A DNA stretch of 64,000 nucleotides, taken from NCBI RefSeq assembly GCF_020892095.1, contig NZ_AP024845.1, positions 2,852,001-2,916,000 of the forward strand, given 5' to 3'. Positions 25,400 through 34,351 of this stretch are shown one piece after another. The position numbers and the translations under genes were made by a program. Numbering within the stretch: position 1 is the stretch's first letter; every line of letters starts with the position of its first letter. This DNA is from Claveliimonas bilis. GTDB lineage: Bacteria > Bacillota > Clostridia > Lachnospirales > Lachnospiraceae. The notes beneath the pieces were generated by a model. It saw only the letters and a program-made list of their open reading frames with translations. It did no database searches and was not told the origin of the DNA.

Positions 25400-26788
25400 A
25401 TGAACCTGCCAGAGACATTCCAGGAAAAAATGAAAGTACTTCTGAAGGAAGAGTACAATGACTATATTGCATGCTACGATGAGCCGAGATACTATGGACT
25501 TCGGGTAAATACCAAAAAAATAACAGAAGAAGAATTTCAAAAGATCTGTCCGTTTCCCATCCGGCCGATTCCGTGGATTGAAAACGGATTTTATTATGAT
25601 GGAGAAAAAGACTACCCGGCAAAACATCCTTACTATTTCGCCGGACTTTATTATTTGCAGGAGCCAAGCGCCATGACGCCGGCAAACCGTCTTCCCGTCG
25701 AACCGGGAGAGAGGGTGCTGGATCTGTGCGCTGCTCCCGGAGGGAAGGCCACAGAACTTGGCGCAAAGCTGAAAGGACGCGGCCTTCTGGTGGCAAATGA
25801 TATCAGCAGTTCCAGGGCAAAGGGACTTTTGAAGAATATTGAGCTGTTTGGTATCGGCAATGTGCTTGTGACCAGTGAAGAACCGGGAAACCTGACAGCG
25901 CATTTCCCGGAATATTTCGATAAAATACTCATCGATGCGCCCTGTTCCGGAGAAGGAATGTTCCGTAAAGACAAAAAGATGGTAAAAGCGTGGGAGGAAC
26001 ATGGGCCGGAATATTTCAGCCGTATTCAGAGAAATATTATTACCCAGGCGGCTTCCATGCTGCGGCCGGGCGGAATGCTTCTTTATTCCACCTGTACATT
26101 TGACCGCCGGGAAAATGAAGATATTATCGCTCATCTTTTGGAAGAATATCCGGAATTTCGTATTATGGATATGGAATCTTATGAAGGGTTTACACCCGGC
26201 CTTTCCGAAGAAGCGGCGGATGGAGAGGAAAGACACCTGGAAAAGACGGTGCGTATTTTCCCTCATAAGATGCATGGAGAAGGACATTATCTCGCCCTTG
26301 TGAAAAAGGGAGAGGGAGTACCTTTGCTGAAGGAAAAGGTCGGCGAAAAAAGGGGGAAAGAGCAGAAACTGCCGGATGAACTGAAAGAATTTTTACAGAA
26401 AATTAAGATAGATTTAAGCGGTGGCAGACTGGATATCCGCGGGGAAAAGGTTTATTATATGCCAGAGGGGATTCCTGATCTGAAAGGGGTACGTTTCCTA
26501 AGGACAGGTCTTCTTCTGGGAGAATTGAAGAAGAACCGGTTCGAGCCGAGTCAGGCTCTTGCCATGTGCTTAAGTAAGGAGGATTATCCCTTCACCCTGG
26601 ATCTTCCCGCAAAGGATGAGAGAGTGATCCGCTATCTGAAGGGAGAGACCATTGATCTTGATGATGTTGTCTCATCTAAAGAGAAAGGGTGGTATCTTTT
26701 TTGTGTGGACGGCTATCCTCTCGGATGGGGCAAGCTGGCAGGGGGCACATTAAAGAATAAGTATTTACCCGGATGGAGATGGCATTAA
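25400..26788 (+). CDS. RsmF/RsmB-type rRNA (cytosine-5) methyltransferase
   Basis: 462 residues from ATG 25400, behind AAGGAGG. NOL1/NOP2/Sun methyltransferase: SAM-binding VLDLCAAPGGKATELGA, the catalytic cysteine motifs IDAPCSGEGMFRKD and LLYSTCTFDRRENE. A C-terminal RNA-binding region (RsmF-like PUA-type) follows after about residue 300. It adds C5-methyl to rRNA or tRNA cytosine; the precise target cannot be read. It begins a block of RNA-modifying enzymes. Confidence 0.92.
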   Translation: MNLPETFQEKMKVLLKEEYNDYIACYDEPRYYGLRVNTKKITEEEFQKICPFPIRPIPWIENGFYYDGEKDYPAKHPYYFAGLYYLQEPSAMTPANRLPVEPGERVLDLCAAPGGKATELGAKLKGRGLLVANDISSSRAKGLLKNIELFGIGNVLVTSEEPGNLTAHFPEYFDKILIDAPCSGEGMFRKDKKMVKAWEEHGPEYFSRIQRNIITQAASMLRPGGMLLYSTCTFDRRENEDIIAHLLEEYPEFRIMDMESYEGFTPGLSEEAADGEERHLEKTVRIFPHKMHGEGHYLALVKKGEGVPLLKEKVGEKRGKEQKLPDELKEFLQKIKIDLSGGRLDIRGEKVYYMPEGIPDLKGVRFLRTGLLLGELKKNRFEPSQALAMCLSKEDYPFTLDLPAKDERVIRYLKGETIDLDDVVSSKEKGWYLFCVDGYPLGWGKLAGGTLKNKYLPGWRWH

Positions 26789-26789
26789 A

Positions 26790-27512
26790 ATGAAGATGCG
26801 TTTAGATAAATATCTGGCGGAAATGGGCGCCGGAACACGGCAGGAAGTAAAAAAGTATATACGAAAAGGCAGGGTCACTGTTGACGGCGAGACAGAAAAA
26901 GCACCGGAATGCAAGGTGGATCCCCAGCAGAAAATCTGCCTGGACGGTCAGGAAGTGTCCTATGAGGCAGTAGAGTATTATATGCTAAACAAGCCTTCCG
27001 GAGTCGTGTCTGCCACAGAAGATACGAAAGATGTCACAGTGGTAGAGCTGATCGGGGACAGAAAACGAAAAGATCTTTTCCCGGCAGGCCGTCTTGACAA
27101 AGACACAGAGGGGCTGCTTCTCCTTACCAATGACGGGAAGCTGGCCCATCAGCTTTTGTCTCCCCGACGGCATGTGGATAAGACTTATTATGCCAGGATT
27201 GAAGGAAATGTGACGGAGGATCTCGTTCCTCTGTTTCAAAGCGGAGTGGATATCGGAACAGAAGATGCTCCGGAAATGACTCTTCCTGCCAGGCTTGTGA
27301 TCCTGGAAAGCGGTCCGGTATCCTGTGTTCGTCTTACCATTCAGGAGGGGAAATATCATCAGATCAAGCGGATGTTTCAGGCAGTGGGAATGAAAGTTGT
27401 CTATCTGAAAAGGGAGACAATGGGACCCCTTGTGCTGGATCCTGACTTAAAGCCGGGAGAATACCGGCCGCTGACGCTTGAAGAGAAGAAAAAATTAGGA
27501 GTTTTAGAATGA
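26790..27512 (+). CDS. RsuA-family 16S rRNA pseudouridine synthase
   Basis: 240 residues: an N-terminal S4 RNA-binding domain (MRLDKYLAEMGAGTRQEVKK) and an RsuA/RluB-type catalytic domain with GRLDKDTEGLLLLTNDGKLA holding the active Asp. The ending ...GQYHQ-like EGKYHQIKRMFQAVG is also a family motif. It isomerises a uridine in rRNA, probably U516 of 16S. One base separates it from the methyltransferase, and its stop overlaps the next start (ATGA). Confidence 0.92.
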   Translation: MKMRLDKYLAEMGAGTRQEVKKYIRKGRVTVDGETEKAPECKVDPQQKICLDGQEVSYEAVEYYMLNKPSGVVSATEDTKDVTVVELIGDRKRKDLFPAGRLDKDTEGLLLLTNDGKLAHQLLSPRRHVDKTYYARIEGNVTEDLVPLFQSGVDIGTEDAPEMTLPARLVILESGPVSCVRLTIQEGKYHQIKRMFQAVGMKVVYLKRETMGPLVLDPDLKPGEYRPLTLEEKKKLGVLE

Positions 27513-29389
27513 AACAGGGATTTTTACCCATCTGCAGACAGGATATGAAGGAGAGAGGATGGAGCGAGGCTGATTTTGTCTATGTATCCGGAGATGCCTA
27601 TGTGGATCATCCTTCTTTCGGCCATGCAATTATCACAAGGCTTTTGGAGGCTCACGGCTATCGGGTCTGCATCATTGCACAGCCAGACTGGCGGCGTAAG
27701 GAGAGCATTATGGAGTACGGGAAGCCAAGACTTGGCTTTCTTGTATCTGCCGGGAATATGGATTCCATGGTGAATCACTATTCTGTGTCAAAGAAGCGGA
27801 GGAAAACAGATGCCTATACGCCGGGAGGGGTTATGGGAAAACGACCGGATCACGCAGCTGTTGTATACAGCAATCTGATCCGGCAGGTTTATAAAGACGT
27901 TCCTGTCATACTGGGAGGAATCGAGGCAAGTCTTAGACGGCTTGCCCATTATGATTACTGGTCAGACAAGCTGAAACGTTCAATCCTTCTTGATTCCGGG
28001 GCAGATCTGATCTCTTACGGAATGGGAGAGAGATCCATTCTGGAGATTGCGGAAGCTTTGGACTCAGGTATTGATATCAAGGACATTACCTATATTGACG
28101 GAACGGTATGTAAAGTAAAGGATCCGGGCATTGCCTATGATGCGGTTATGCTGCCCTCTTACGAGGAACTTTTGGCGGACAAACTGAATTATGCAAGGAG
28201 CTTTTATACCCAGTACTGCAATACGGATCCGTTTTCGGGAAAGCGTCTGGTGGAGCCTTATTCCGATCATCTCTATGTGGTGCAGAATCCGGCGGCAAAA
28301 CCATTGTCTCAAAGTGAGATGGATCAGGTGTACAGTCTTCCTTATATGCGTACCTACCATCCGTCTTATGAGAAAGAAGGGGGCGTGCCTGCTATTCAGG
28401 AAATCCGGTTTTCCCTTGTCAGCAACAGGGGTTGTTTTGGAGGCTGCAGTTTCTGCGCCCTGACCTTTCATCAGGGAAGGATCCTGCAGACAAGAAGCCA
28501 TGAATCCTTGCTGAAAGAAGCGGAAGCATTTACAAAAGAGAAGGACTTTAAAGGCTATATCCACGACGTGGGCGGACCAACGGCAAATTTCAGGCAGCCA
28601 TCCTGCCAGAAGCAAATGGAAAAGGGCGTATGTCCAACGAAACAATGTCTCTTTCCGAAGCCCTGCAGAAACCTCCGGGCCGACCACAGAGATTACATAA
28701 AATTATTACGGAAACTAAGAGAACTTCCGGGAGTGAAGAAAGTGTTTATCCGTTCCGGAATCCGTTTTGATTATGTCATGGCAGATCCGGATGACAGTTT
28801 TCTCTGGGAACTGTGCCGGCATCATGTCAGCGGACAGCTGAAGGTAGCGCCGGAACATGTATCCGATGCGGTGCTGTCCAAAATGGGGAAGCCGGAGCAT
28901 AAGGTATACCAGGCATTTGCAGACAAGTACAGAAGCATCAATCAGAAAATCGGAAAAGACCAGTATCTTGTGCCTTATCTTATGTCCTCCCATCCCGGCT
29001 CTACCTTGAAGGAAGCCATTAAGCTGGCGGAATACCTAAGAGATCTTGGCTATATGCCGGAGCAGGTGCAGGATTTCTATCCGACGCCTTCCACGATCTC
29101 AACTTGTATGTACTATACCGGAGTGGATCCGCGGGATATGAAACCGGTTTATGTGCCGAAGAGCCCTCATGAAAAGGCAATGCAGCGCGCGCTTATCCAA
29201 TACCGGAGACCGGAAAATTATGATCTGGTCTTAGAGGCGCTGAAAAAGGGAGGGAGAATGGACCTGGTAGGATACGGCAGGAACTGTCTGATCCGTCCCA
29301 AAAAGGAACAGGGGGAGAAAAGAAAACAAAAGAGAACCGGAAAGAAAAAGACGATCCGGCATGTCCATAAAAAGAGTAGAAATAATTAG
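27509..29389 (+). CDS. YgiQ family radical SAM protein
   Basis: 626 residues. An N-terminal domain (about 1-290) precedes a radical SAM domain with the CFGGCSFCA motif (CxxxCxxC), which binds the Fe-S cluster that cleaves SAM. Further conserved parts include CPTKQCLFPKPCRNLRADH and the basic tail after about 600. Members (YgiQ, UPF0313) are widespread; the reaction is unknown. It starts in an ATGA overlap with the RsuA-type gene. Function can only be given at family level. Confidence 0.93.
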   Translation: MKQGFLPICRQDMKERGWSEADFVYVSGDAYVDHPSFGHAIITRLLEAHGYRVCIIAQPDWRRKESIMEYGKPRLGFLVSAGNMDSMVNHYSVSKKRRKTDAYTPGGVMGKRPDHAAVVYSNLIRQVYKDVPVILGGIEASLRRLAHYDYWSDKLKRSILLDSGADLISYGMGERSILEIAEALDSGIDIKDITYIDGTVCKVKDPGIAYDAVMLPSYEELLADKLNYARSFYTQYCNTDPFSGKRLVEPYSDHLYVVQNPAAKPLSQSEMDQVYSLPYMRTYHPSYEKEGGVPAIQEIRFSLVSNRGCFGGCSFCALTFHQGRILQTRSHESLLKEAEAFTKEKDFKGYIHDVGGPTANFRQPSCQKQMEKGVCPTKQCLFPKPCRNLRADHRDYIKLLRKLRELPGVKKVFIRSGIRFDYVMADPDDSFLWELCRHHVSGQLKVAPEHVSDAVLSKMGKPEHKVYQAFADKYRSINQKIGKDQYLVPYLMSSHPGSTLKEAIKLAEYLRDLGYMPEQVQDFYPTPSTISTCMYYTGVDPRDMKPVYVPKSPHEKAMQRALIQYRRPENYDLVLEALKKGGRMDLVGYGRNCLIRPKKEQGEKRKQKRTGKKKTIRHVHKKSRNN

Positions 29390-29405
29390 TAAAGAAGGGA
29401 TTTTT

Positions 29406-30194
29406 ATGAGAATAGCAGTCATCACAGGAGCGTCCATGGGACTTGGAAGAGAATTTGCAAGACAGATTCCGAAATGCTACCGCAGTCTGGATGAAATCTG
29501 GCTTATTGCCAGAAATACGGATAAACTGGAAGAAGTAAAGCAGGAGCTTACATCTGTAAATGGGGTTTACTGCCGTCTCTATAACAGTGATCTTCTGCAG
29601 GATGAAGTCTATAATCATCTGCAGAGAGATATGGAGGCACTGAAGCCGGATATCCGTATTCTTGTCAATGCGGCAGGATTTGGGAAAAATGCATCGGTCA
29701 TGGCGACAGATGTGAAGATACTTACAGATATGATCCAGCTGAACTGCCAGGCACTGACACGGCTGACAAGCCAGTGTATTCCTTTCATGTCAGGAGGAAG
29801 CCGTATTGTAAATCTTGCTTCGGCGGCAGCTTTCGCCCCGCAGCCGGGAGCTGCTGTGTATGCAGCGACAAAGGCATATGTATTAAACTACAGCCGGGCT
29901 TTGGGCAAGGAACTTGCAGAGAACGGGATTTTTGTGACGGCCGTGTGCCCTGGACCGGTAGATACGAATTTCTTTGATACGGCGGGTACTCTTAAGATTC
30001 CTGCCAAACAAAAGCTGATGGCAAAGCCGGAGCAGGTTGTGCGGAAAGCCCTGCTGGATGTGCGGCGCAGGCGCAGTATTTCCATTTACGGAGCAGCCAT
30101 GAAGGGGGCAAAACTGGCCGTGCGTCTGTCACCGGACCGCGTGACGGACTGGTTTATGAACAGAATGAATAACAAGGAGTACAATGTAAGATGA
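29406..30194 (+). CDS. SDR family NAD(P)-dependent oxidoreductase
   Basis: 262 residues from ATG 29406 behind AAGAAGGG. Classical short-chain dehydrogenase: nucleotide motif TGASMGLGREFA, VNAAGFGKN, the catalytic Ser in VNLASAAAFAPQPG and the YAATK motif (Tyr and Lys). The NAAG stretch and the C-terminal substrate region do not identify the substrate. Short C-terminal basic extension. Stop overlaps the next ATG by four bases. Confidence 0.88.
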   Translation: MRIAVITGASMGLGREFARQIPKCYRSLDEIWLIARNTDKLEEVKQELTSVNGVYCRLYNSDLLQDEVYNHLQRDMEALKPDIRILVNAAGFGKNASVMATDVKILTDMIQLNCQALTRLTSQCIPFMSGGSRIVNLASAAAFAPQPGAAVYAATKAYVLNYSRALGKELAENGIFVTAVCPGPVDTNFFDTAGTLKIPAKQKLMAKPEQVVRKALLDVRRRRSISIYGAAMKGAKLAVRLSPDRVTDWFMNRMNNKEYNVR

Positions 30195-30766
30195 AAATAG
30201 AAAAAGGACAGCCCGGATATATCCGCGCCAGGAAGCAGAAGCTGCTTCTTATGACTGTGCTGGAATTTGCAGTGGTCATTGCTCTTTTAGTTCTTGGCAT
30301 TATGCAGACGGGCACAAGATTGAATCTTCTGACTGTAGTAGCGATCGTAGGGTGCCTGCCGGCATGTAAAATGCTGGTGGGACTGATCACGATCCTGCCT
30401 TACCGGACCATAGATCCGGAAATTGTAGATGAGATAGAAGATAAGGCTTCTCTTCTTACAACAGCTTATGATATGGTCCTTACAAGCAGGGAAAAGATTA
30501 TGCCCGTGACAGCAGTTGTGATTGCCGGTAATACCGTGTTCGGCTATGCACCGGATAAAAAGACAGATCCGGAAGAAGCAGCAAAGCATATCAAAAATAT
30601 TCTGGAAGAAAACAGAATGTCAAAAATCACCGTAAAGATATTAAATGATTACACTCCCTTTCTCGCACGGGTGGAGGGCCTCAATAATATTGCGCAGGTT
30701 GAAAAGGAGGACCGCAGGAAGCGGGAAAGGAAAATACGCAGGATTATTTTAAATATTTCCATGTAG
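30191..30766 (+). CDS. Membrane protein of unknown function, Lachnospiraceae-type
   Basis: 191 residues, not in a family I can name. Two membrane helices occupy residues about 20-40 and 46-68, followed by a cytoplasmic domain of mixed alpha/beta pattern (YDMVLTSREKIMPVTAVVIAGNTVFGY, first and last parts notable) and a very basic end (KEDRRKRERKIRRII). It overlaps the SDR stop, so the two may be co-translated. Confidence 0.68.
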   Translation: MKIEKGQPGYIRARKQKLLLMTVLEFAVVIALLVLGIMQTGTRLNLLTVVAIVGCLPACKMLVGLITILPYRTIDPEIVDEIEDKASLLTTAYDMVLTSREKIMPVTAVVIAGNTVFGYAPDKKTDPEEAAKHIKNILEENRMSKITVKILNDYTPFLARVEGLNNIAQVEKEDRRKRERKIRRIILNISM

Positions 30767-30794
30767 CAAAAAAGATGCAGAGGATAAAGAATAT

Positions 30795-31790
30795 ATGAGA
30801 GAAATTGTCATTGGCGAAAATGAGGCGGAGCAGAGACTGGATAAATTTCTGGCTAAATATATGAAAAAGGCGCCCAAAAGTTTTTTCTATAAAATGCTGC
30901 GTAAAAAAAATATTGTACTTAACGGGAAAAAAGCGTCAGGAAACGAGAAACTGGCCATTGGTGATCAGGTACGCCTTTTCCTGGCCGAGGAGACGATCCG
31001 GGGATTTTCTGAAGCAGAAGAACTCATGGAAAAAAAGCTTTCTCAAAAGAAAGGAACATTAGAGAAAAGCCAGATCATCTATGAAGATAAGGATATTTTG
31101 CTGATCAACAAGCCGGCGGGTATCCTGTCCCAGAGAGCAGACACAAAAGAGGAATCTCTGGTGGAGTGGATTCTTAGATACCTTTTGAGTACAGGGGCAC
31201 TTTCCAAAGAGGATCTCCGAACATTTCGTCCTTCTGTCTGCAACCGTCTTGACCGCAATACAAGCGGCCTGATCGCCGCCGGAAAGAGCCTTGCAGGACT
31301 TCAGGTTCTAAGCCGCCTTTTTAAAGAGCGGGATCTGAAAAAATATTACCGATGCATTGTATCCGGAAAAATAGGGACAGGAGATCATATAAAAGGATAT
31401 CTCTCAAAGGATGAACGGACAAATAAAGTGACGATCAGTGAGAGGCCTCTCAAAGAGGGAGATGCATGGATCGAGACATCTTACCGGCCTCTTTCCATGA
31501 CAGATGGCGCCACTTATCTGGAAGTACATCTTATTACCGGGCGCCCTCATCAGATCCGGGCCCACCTTGCTTCCATTGGTCATCCCCTCATTGGAGATTA
31601 TAAATATGGAAGCCGGAAAGTAAATGAGGAGTACCGCAGAAAATATGGACTGGATTCCCAGCTGCTCCATGCCTGCCGTCTGGAATTTCCGCAGATGGAG
31701 GGAAGACTGGACCATTTGTCCAAGCAGATATTTGAAGCGCCGATTCCGCCTGTTTTTGAAAAAATCTTAAAAGAGGAAGGGCTGGCTTAA
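30795..31790 (+). CDS. RluA family pseudouridine synthase
   Basis: 331 residues: an N-terminal S4 domain (EQRLDKFLAKYMKKAPKSFF) and an RluA catalytic domain with CNRLDRNTSGLIAAGKS, holding the catalytic Asp, and HLITGRPHQIRAHLASIGHP. It modifies one or more uridines in 23S rRNA or tRNA. The insert between residues 75 and 105 is typical of the RluC/RluD-like clostridial group; the exact site is not readable. Confidence 0.93.
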   Translation: MREIVIGENEAEQRLDKFLAKYMKKAPKSFFYKMLRKKNIVLNGKKASGNEKLAIGDQVRLFLAEETIRGFSEAEELMEKKLSQKKGTLEKSQIIYEDKDILLINKPAGILSQRADTKEESLVEWILRYLLSTGALSKEDLRTFRPSVCNRLDRNTSGLIAAGKSLAGLQVLSRLFKERDLKKYYRCIVSGKIGTGDHIKGYLSKDERTNKVTISERPLKEGDAWIETSYRPLSMTDGATYLEVHLITGRPHQIRAHLASIGHPLIGDYKYGSRKVNEEYRRKYGLDSQLLHACRLEFPQMEGRLDHLSKQIFEAPIPPVFEKILKEEGLA

Positions 31791-31823
31791 AAGAAAGAAA
31801 TAACAGAGAAAGAGCGAACACAC

Positions 31824-32369
31824 ATGGGGACATGGAATACAAGAGGACTTAGAGGTTCTACACTGGAGGAATTGATCAACCGCACAAATGAGCAGTATCT
31901 GGAGAAGAATCTGGCTTTGATCCAGAAAATACCTACTCCTATTACTCCGGTGCGCATGGATAAGGAGCACCGACAGATTACCCTTGCCTATTTTGAACAG
32001 CGAAGTACAGTGGATTATATCGGTGCGGTACAGGGGATACCGGTATGTTTCGATGCAAAGGAATGTGCCGGAAGCACGTTTCCTATTCAGAATATCCATG
32101 AACACCAGGTCGTTTTCATGGAACAATTTGAGCGCCAGGGCGGGATTGCTTTCCTCCTGATCTACTATACGGGAGAGGGAACTGCCTACTATATGAGATT
32201 TGAGGAATTGAAACAATTCTGGAACCGTTCCATGGAAGGGGGACGCAAAAGTTTCCGAATGGAAGAGCTGGATCCCCGTTTCTTTATAAACCTGAAACAA
32301 AATTACTATATCCCTTATTTGGATTATATGAATCTGGATCTTGACATTCGCGATTCTCTTGACAAGTAA
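31824..32369 (+). CDS. recU: Holliday junction resolvase RecU
   Basis: 181 residues. RecU fold with N-terminal RGSTLEELINRTNEQY, the catalytic STVDYIGAVQG and CFDAKEC (metal-binding Asp/Lys), and the HQVVFMEQFERQGGIAFLLI block. RecU is the Firmicute resolvase replacing RuvC. It works with RuvAB, which is encoded at 6028-7666. The last 11 bases overlap the his promoter. The N-terminal disordered region of Bacillus RecU is shorter here. Confidence 0.9.
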   Translation: MGTWNTRGLRGSTLEELINRTNEQYLEKNLALIQKIPTPITPVRMDKEHRQITLAYFEQRSTVDYIGAVQGIPVCFDAKECAGSTFPIQNIHEHQVVFMEQFERQGGIAFLLIYYTGEGTAYYMRFEELKQFWNRSMEGGRKSFRMEELDPRFFINLKQNYYIPYLDYMNLDLDIRDSLDK

Positions 32370-32387
32370 ACGTAAAATGCGTATAAT
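32359..32387 (+). promoter_or_regulatory. Strong sigma-A promoter for the histidine operon
   Basis: Perfect TTGACA at 32359-32364, a 17-base spacer and perfect TATAAT at 32382-32387. It overlaps the recU stop codon. The leader to hisZ is short (about 50 bases), with no room for a T-box or a His-codon attenuator. Confidence 0.85.
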
Positions 32388-32443
32388 TCAATAAGGTTTT
32401 AACGTATTAGCATGATAAAGTGCCAAGGGAGGATACACATTAT

Positions 32444-33691
32444 ATGGAACAACAATTACATACACCGGAGGGTGTACGGGATATTTGCAATATTGAATGC
32501 GGCAAGAAACTTTCTTTGGAGAACCGCCTTCATAAAGTGCTCCAGCTGTATGGCTATCATGACATTCAGACACCTACCTTTGAATATTTTGATGTTTTTC
32601 GTAAAGAGATCGGTACGATCCCTTCCAGAGAGTTGTATAAATTTTTTGATAAAGAAGGAAACACCCTTGTTTTAAGGCCGGATATTACGCCTTCTATTGC
32701 AAGAGCGGCAGCTACTTTATTTAAAGATGAGGATATTCCGATCCGGCTGTGCTATACAGGGAATACTTTTGTAAACCATTCCAGCTATCAGGGGCGGCTC
32801 CGTGAAAATACCCAGATGGGGGCGGAGCTCATCGGAGTGGATTCCATTGAGGCGGATGCGGAAATGCTGGCCATGGTGGCAGATTGTCTGACGACTATCG
32901 GACTGCGGGATTTTCAGCTGAGTGTGGGGAATGTGGATTTCTTTCAGAGCCTGATTGAAGACGCTGCCCTCAACGAGGAAGAAGAAGAGAGAGTCCGGGA
33001 ACTGATCAATAACCGGAATTATTTCGGCCTGGAGGAATATCTTGACGGCATTCAGGTGAAACGGAGTTCCAAGGAGGCTTTGGTGGCGCTGGGCGATTTG
33101 TACGGCGGTGTGGAAATACTTGCACAGGCAAGGAACTTTGCGCCAAATTCCAAAGGGATCAAGGCGGTGCGCCGCCTGGAACAGATTTATGACATGTTGA
33201 AATACTATGGTGCGGAGCAATATATTCAGTTTGATTTCAGCATGAGCGGAACTTATGGATACTATACCGGAATTATTTTCCGAGGATATACGTTTGGAAC
33301 AGGGGATGCAGTAGTCAAAGGCGGCCGTTATGACCATCTGTTGGAAAAATTCGGCAAGGAATCTCCGTCCATCGGTTTTGCCCTTGTTATCGATGAGTTG
33401 ATGAGCGCTCTGACAAGACAGCATATCCGTATCACCTATTCCCGCAAAAATACTTTGATCCTGTATGATAAAGGAATGGAAAAAAAGGCAATTCGTATTG
33501 CCAGCGACTTCCGGGAAAAATGTAAAAATACAGAGCTGCTGCGAAAGGCGCCTGACAAGACGCTGGAAGATTATATGCAGTACGGAAAAGAATATTATGC
33601 CGGAAACATGATTTATATTCAGGAAGATGATCAGATCCAAATGTTCAACCTGGTTACCGGTGAAACAAAAACAATAAATACGAAGGAGTAA
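32444..33691 (+). CDS. hisZ: ATP phosphoribosyltransferase regulatory subunit HisZ
   Basis: 415 residues from ATG 32444, behind AAGGGAGG. It is a histidyl-tRNA synthetase-like protein lacking tRNA-binding; the HisRS-like core starts TPEGVRDI, with LRPDITPSIARAAAT and GRLRENTQMGAELIGVDS. HisZ activates and confers feedback control on the short form of HisG, which is the next gene. It heads the his operon after a strong promoter. Confidence 0.93.
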   Translation: MEQQLHTPEGVRDICNIECGKKLSLENRLHKVLQLYGYHDIQTPTFEYFDVFRKEIGTIPSRELYKFFDKEGNTLVLRPDITPSIARAAATLFKDEDIPIRLCYTGNTFVNHSSYQGRLRENTQMGAELIGVDSIEADAEMLAMVADCLTTIGLRDFQLSVGNVDFFQSLIEDAALNEEEEERVRELINNRNYFGLEEYLDGIQVKRSSKEALVALGDLYGGVEILAQARNFAPNSKGIKAVRRLEQIYDMLKYYGAEQYIQFDFSMSGTYGYYTGIIFRGYTFGTGDAVVKGGRYDHLLEKFGKESPSIGFALVIDELMSALTRQHIRITYSRKNTLILYDKGMEKKAIRIASDFREKCKNTELLRKAPDKTLEDYMQYGKEYYAGNMIYIQEDDQIQMFNLVTGETKTINTKE

Positions 33692-33699
33692 AATACATC

Positions 33700-34335
33700 A
33701 TGAGATACTTGACATTTGCTCTCGGAAAGGGGCGTCTTGCAAAACAGACGCTGGAAATATTCGAAAAAATCGGTGTCACCTGCGAGGAAATGAAAAACAA
33801 AGATTCCAGGAAACTGATTTTTGTCAACGAGGATTTGAAACTCCGGTTTTTCCTTTCAAAGGGTCCAGATGTGCCTACTTATGTGGAATACGGCGCGGCT
33901 GATATTGGAATCGTAGGGAAGGATACGATTCTGGAGGAAGGGCGGAAGGTTCATGAAGTACTGGATCTGGGATACGGCACCTGCAGGATGTGTGTGTGCG
34001 GGCCCAAAAGCGCCGCTCCCCTTCTTTTGCATCATGAACGGATCCGGGTCGCTACCAAATATCCCAATATTGCGAAGGATTACTTTTATAATACCAAGCA
34101 CCAGACTGTGGAGATCATTAAGCTGAACGGCTCTATTGAGCTGGCGCCTATTGTAGGTCTTGCAGAGGTTATTGTAGATATTGTGGAAACAGGATCCACT
34201 CTGAGGGAAAACGGACTTACTGTTCTGGAGGAAGTATGTCCGCTCTCAGCGCGGATGATCGTAAATCCTGTCAGTATGAGAATGGAAAGTGACCGGATCA
34301 AGGATCTGATATCCAGACTGCGTACGGTAATATAG
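33700..34335 (+). CDS. hisG: ATP phosphoribosyltransferase catalytic subunit HisG (short form)
   Basis: 211 residues. The N-terminal motif LTFALGKGRLAKQTLEIFEKIG and the PRPP-binding loop IVDIVETGSTLRENGL are diagnostic. The protein lacks the C-terminal regulatory domain of long HisG, consistent with dependence on HisZ. It catalyses the first step of histidine synthesis, ATP plus PRPP. Eight bases separate it from hisZ. Confidence 0.96.
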   Translation: MRYLTFALGKGRLAKQTLEIFEKIGVTCEEMKNKDSRKLIFVNEDLKLRFFLSKGPDVPTYVEYGAADIGIVGKDTILEEGRKVHEVLDLGYGTCRMCVCGPKSAAPLLLHHERIRVATKYPNIAKDYFYNTKHQTVEIIKLNGSIELAPIVGLAEVIVDIVETGSTLRENGLTVLEEVCPLSARMIVNPVSMRMESDRIKDLISRLRTVI

Positions 34336-34351
34336 AAAGGGATGAAGAAAG

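Noticed and set aside
25283-26287. A 334-codon reverse frame across the M23 and rRNA methyltransferase genes
   Set aside because: Spans two well-supported genes on the other strand and shows no motif.
32388-32443. T-box or His attenuator before hisZ
   Set aside because: The leader is about 50 bases, has no His-codon run and no T-box-like sequence.
32717-33640. A 307-codon reverse frame inside hisZ
   Set aside because: Shadow frame; hisZ motifs on the plus strand are unambiguous.
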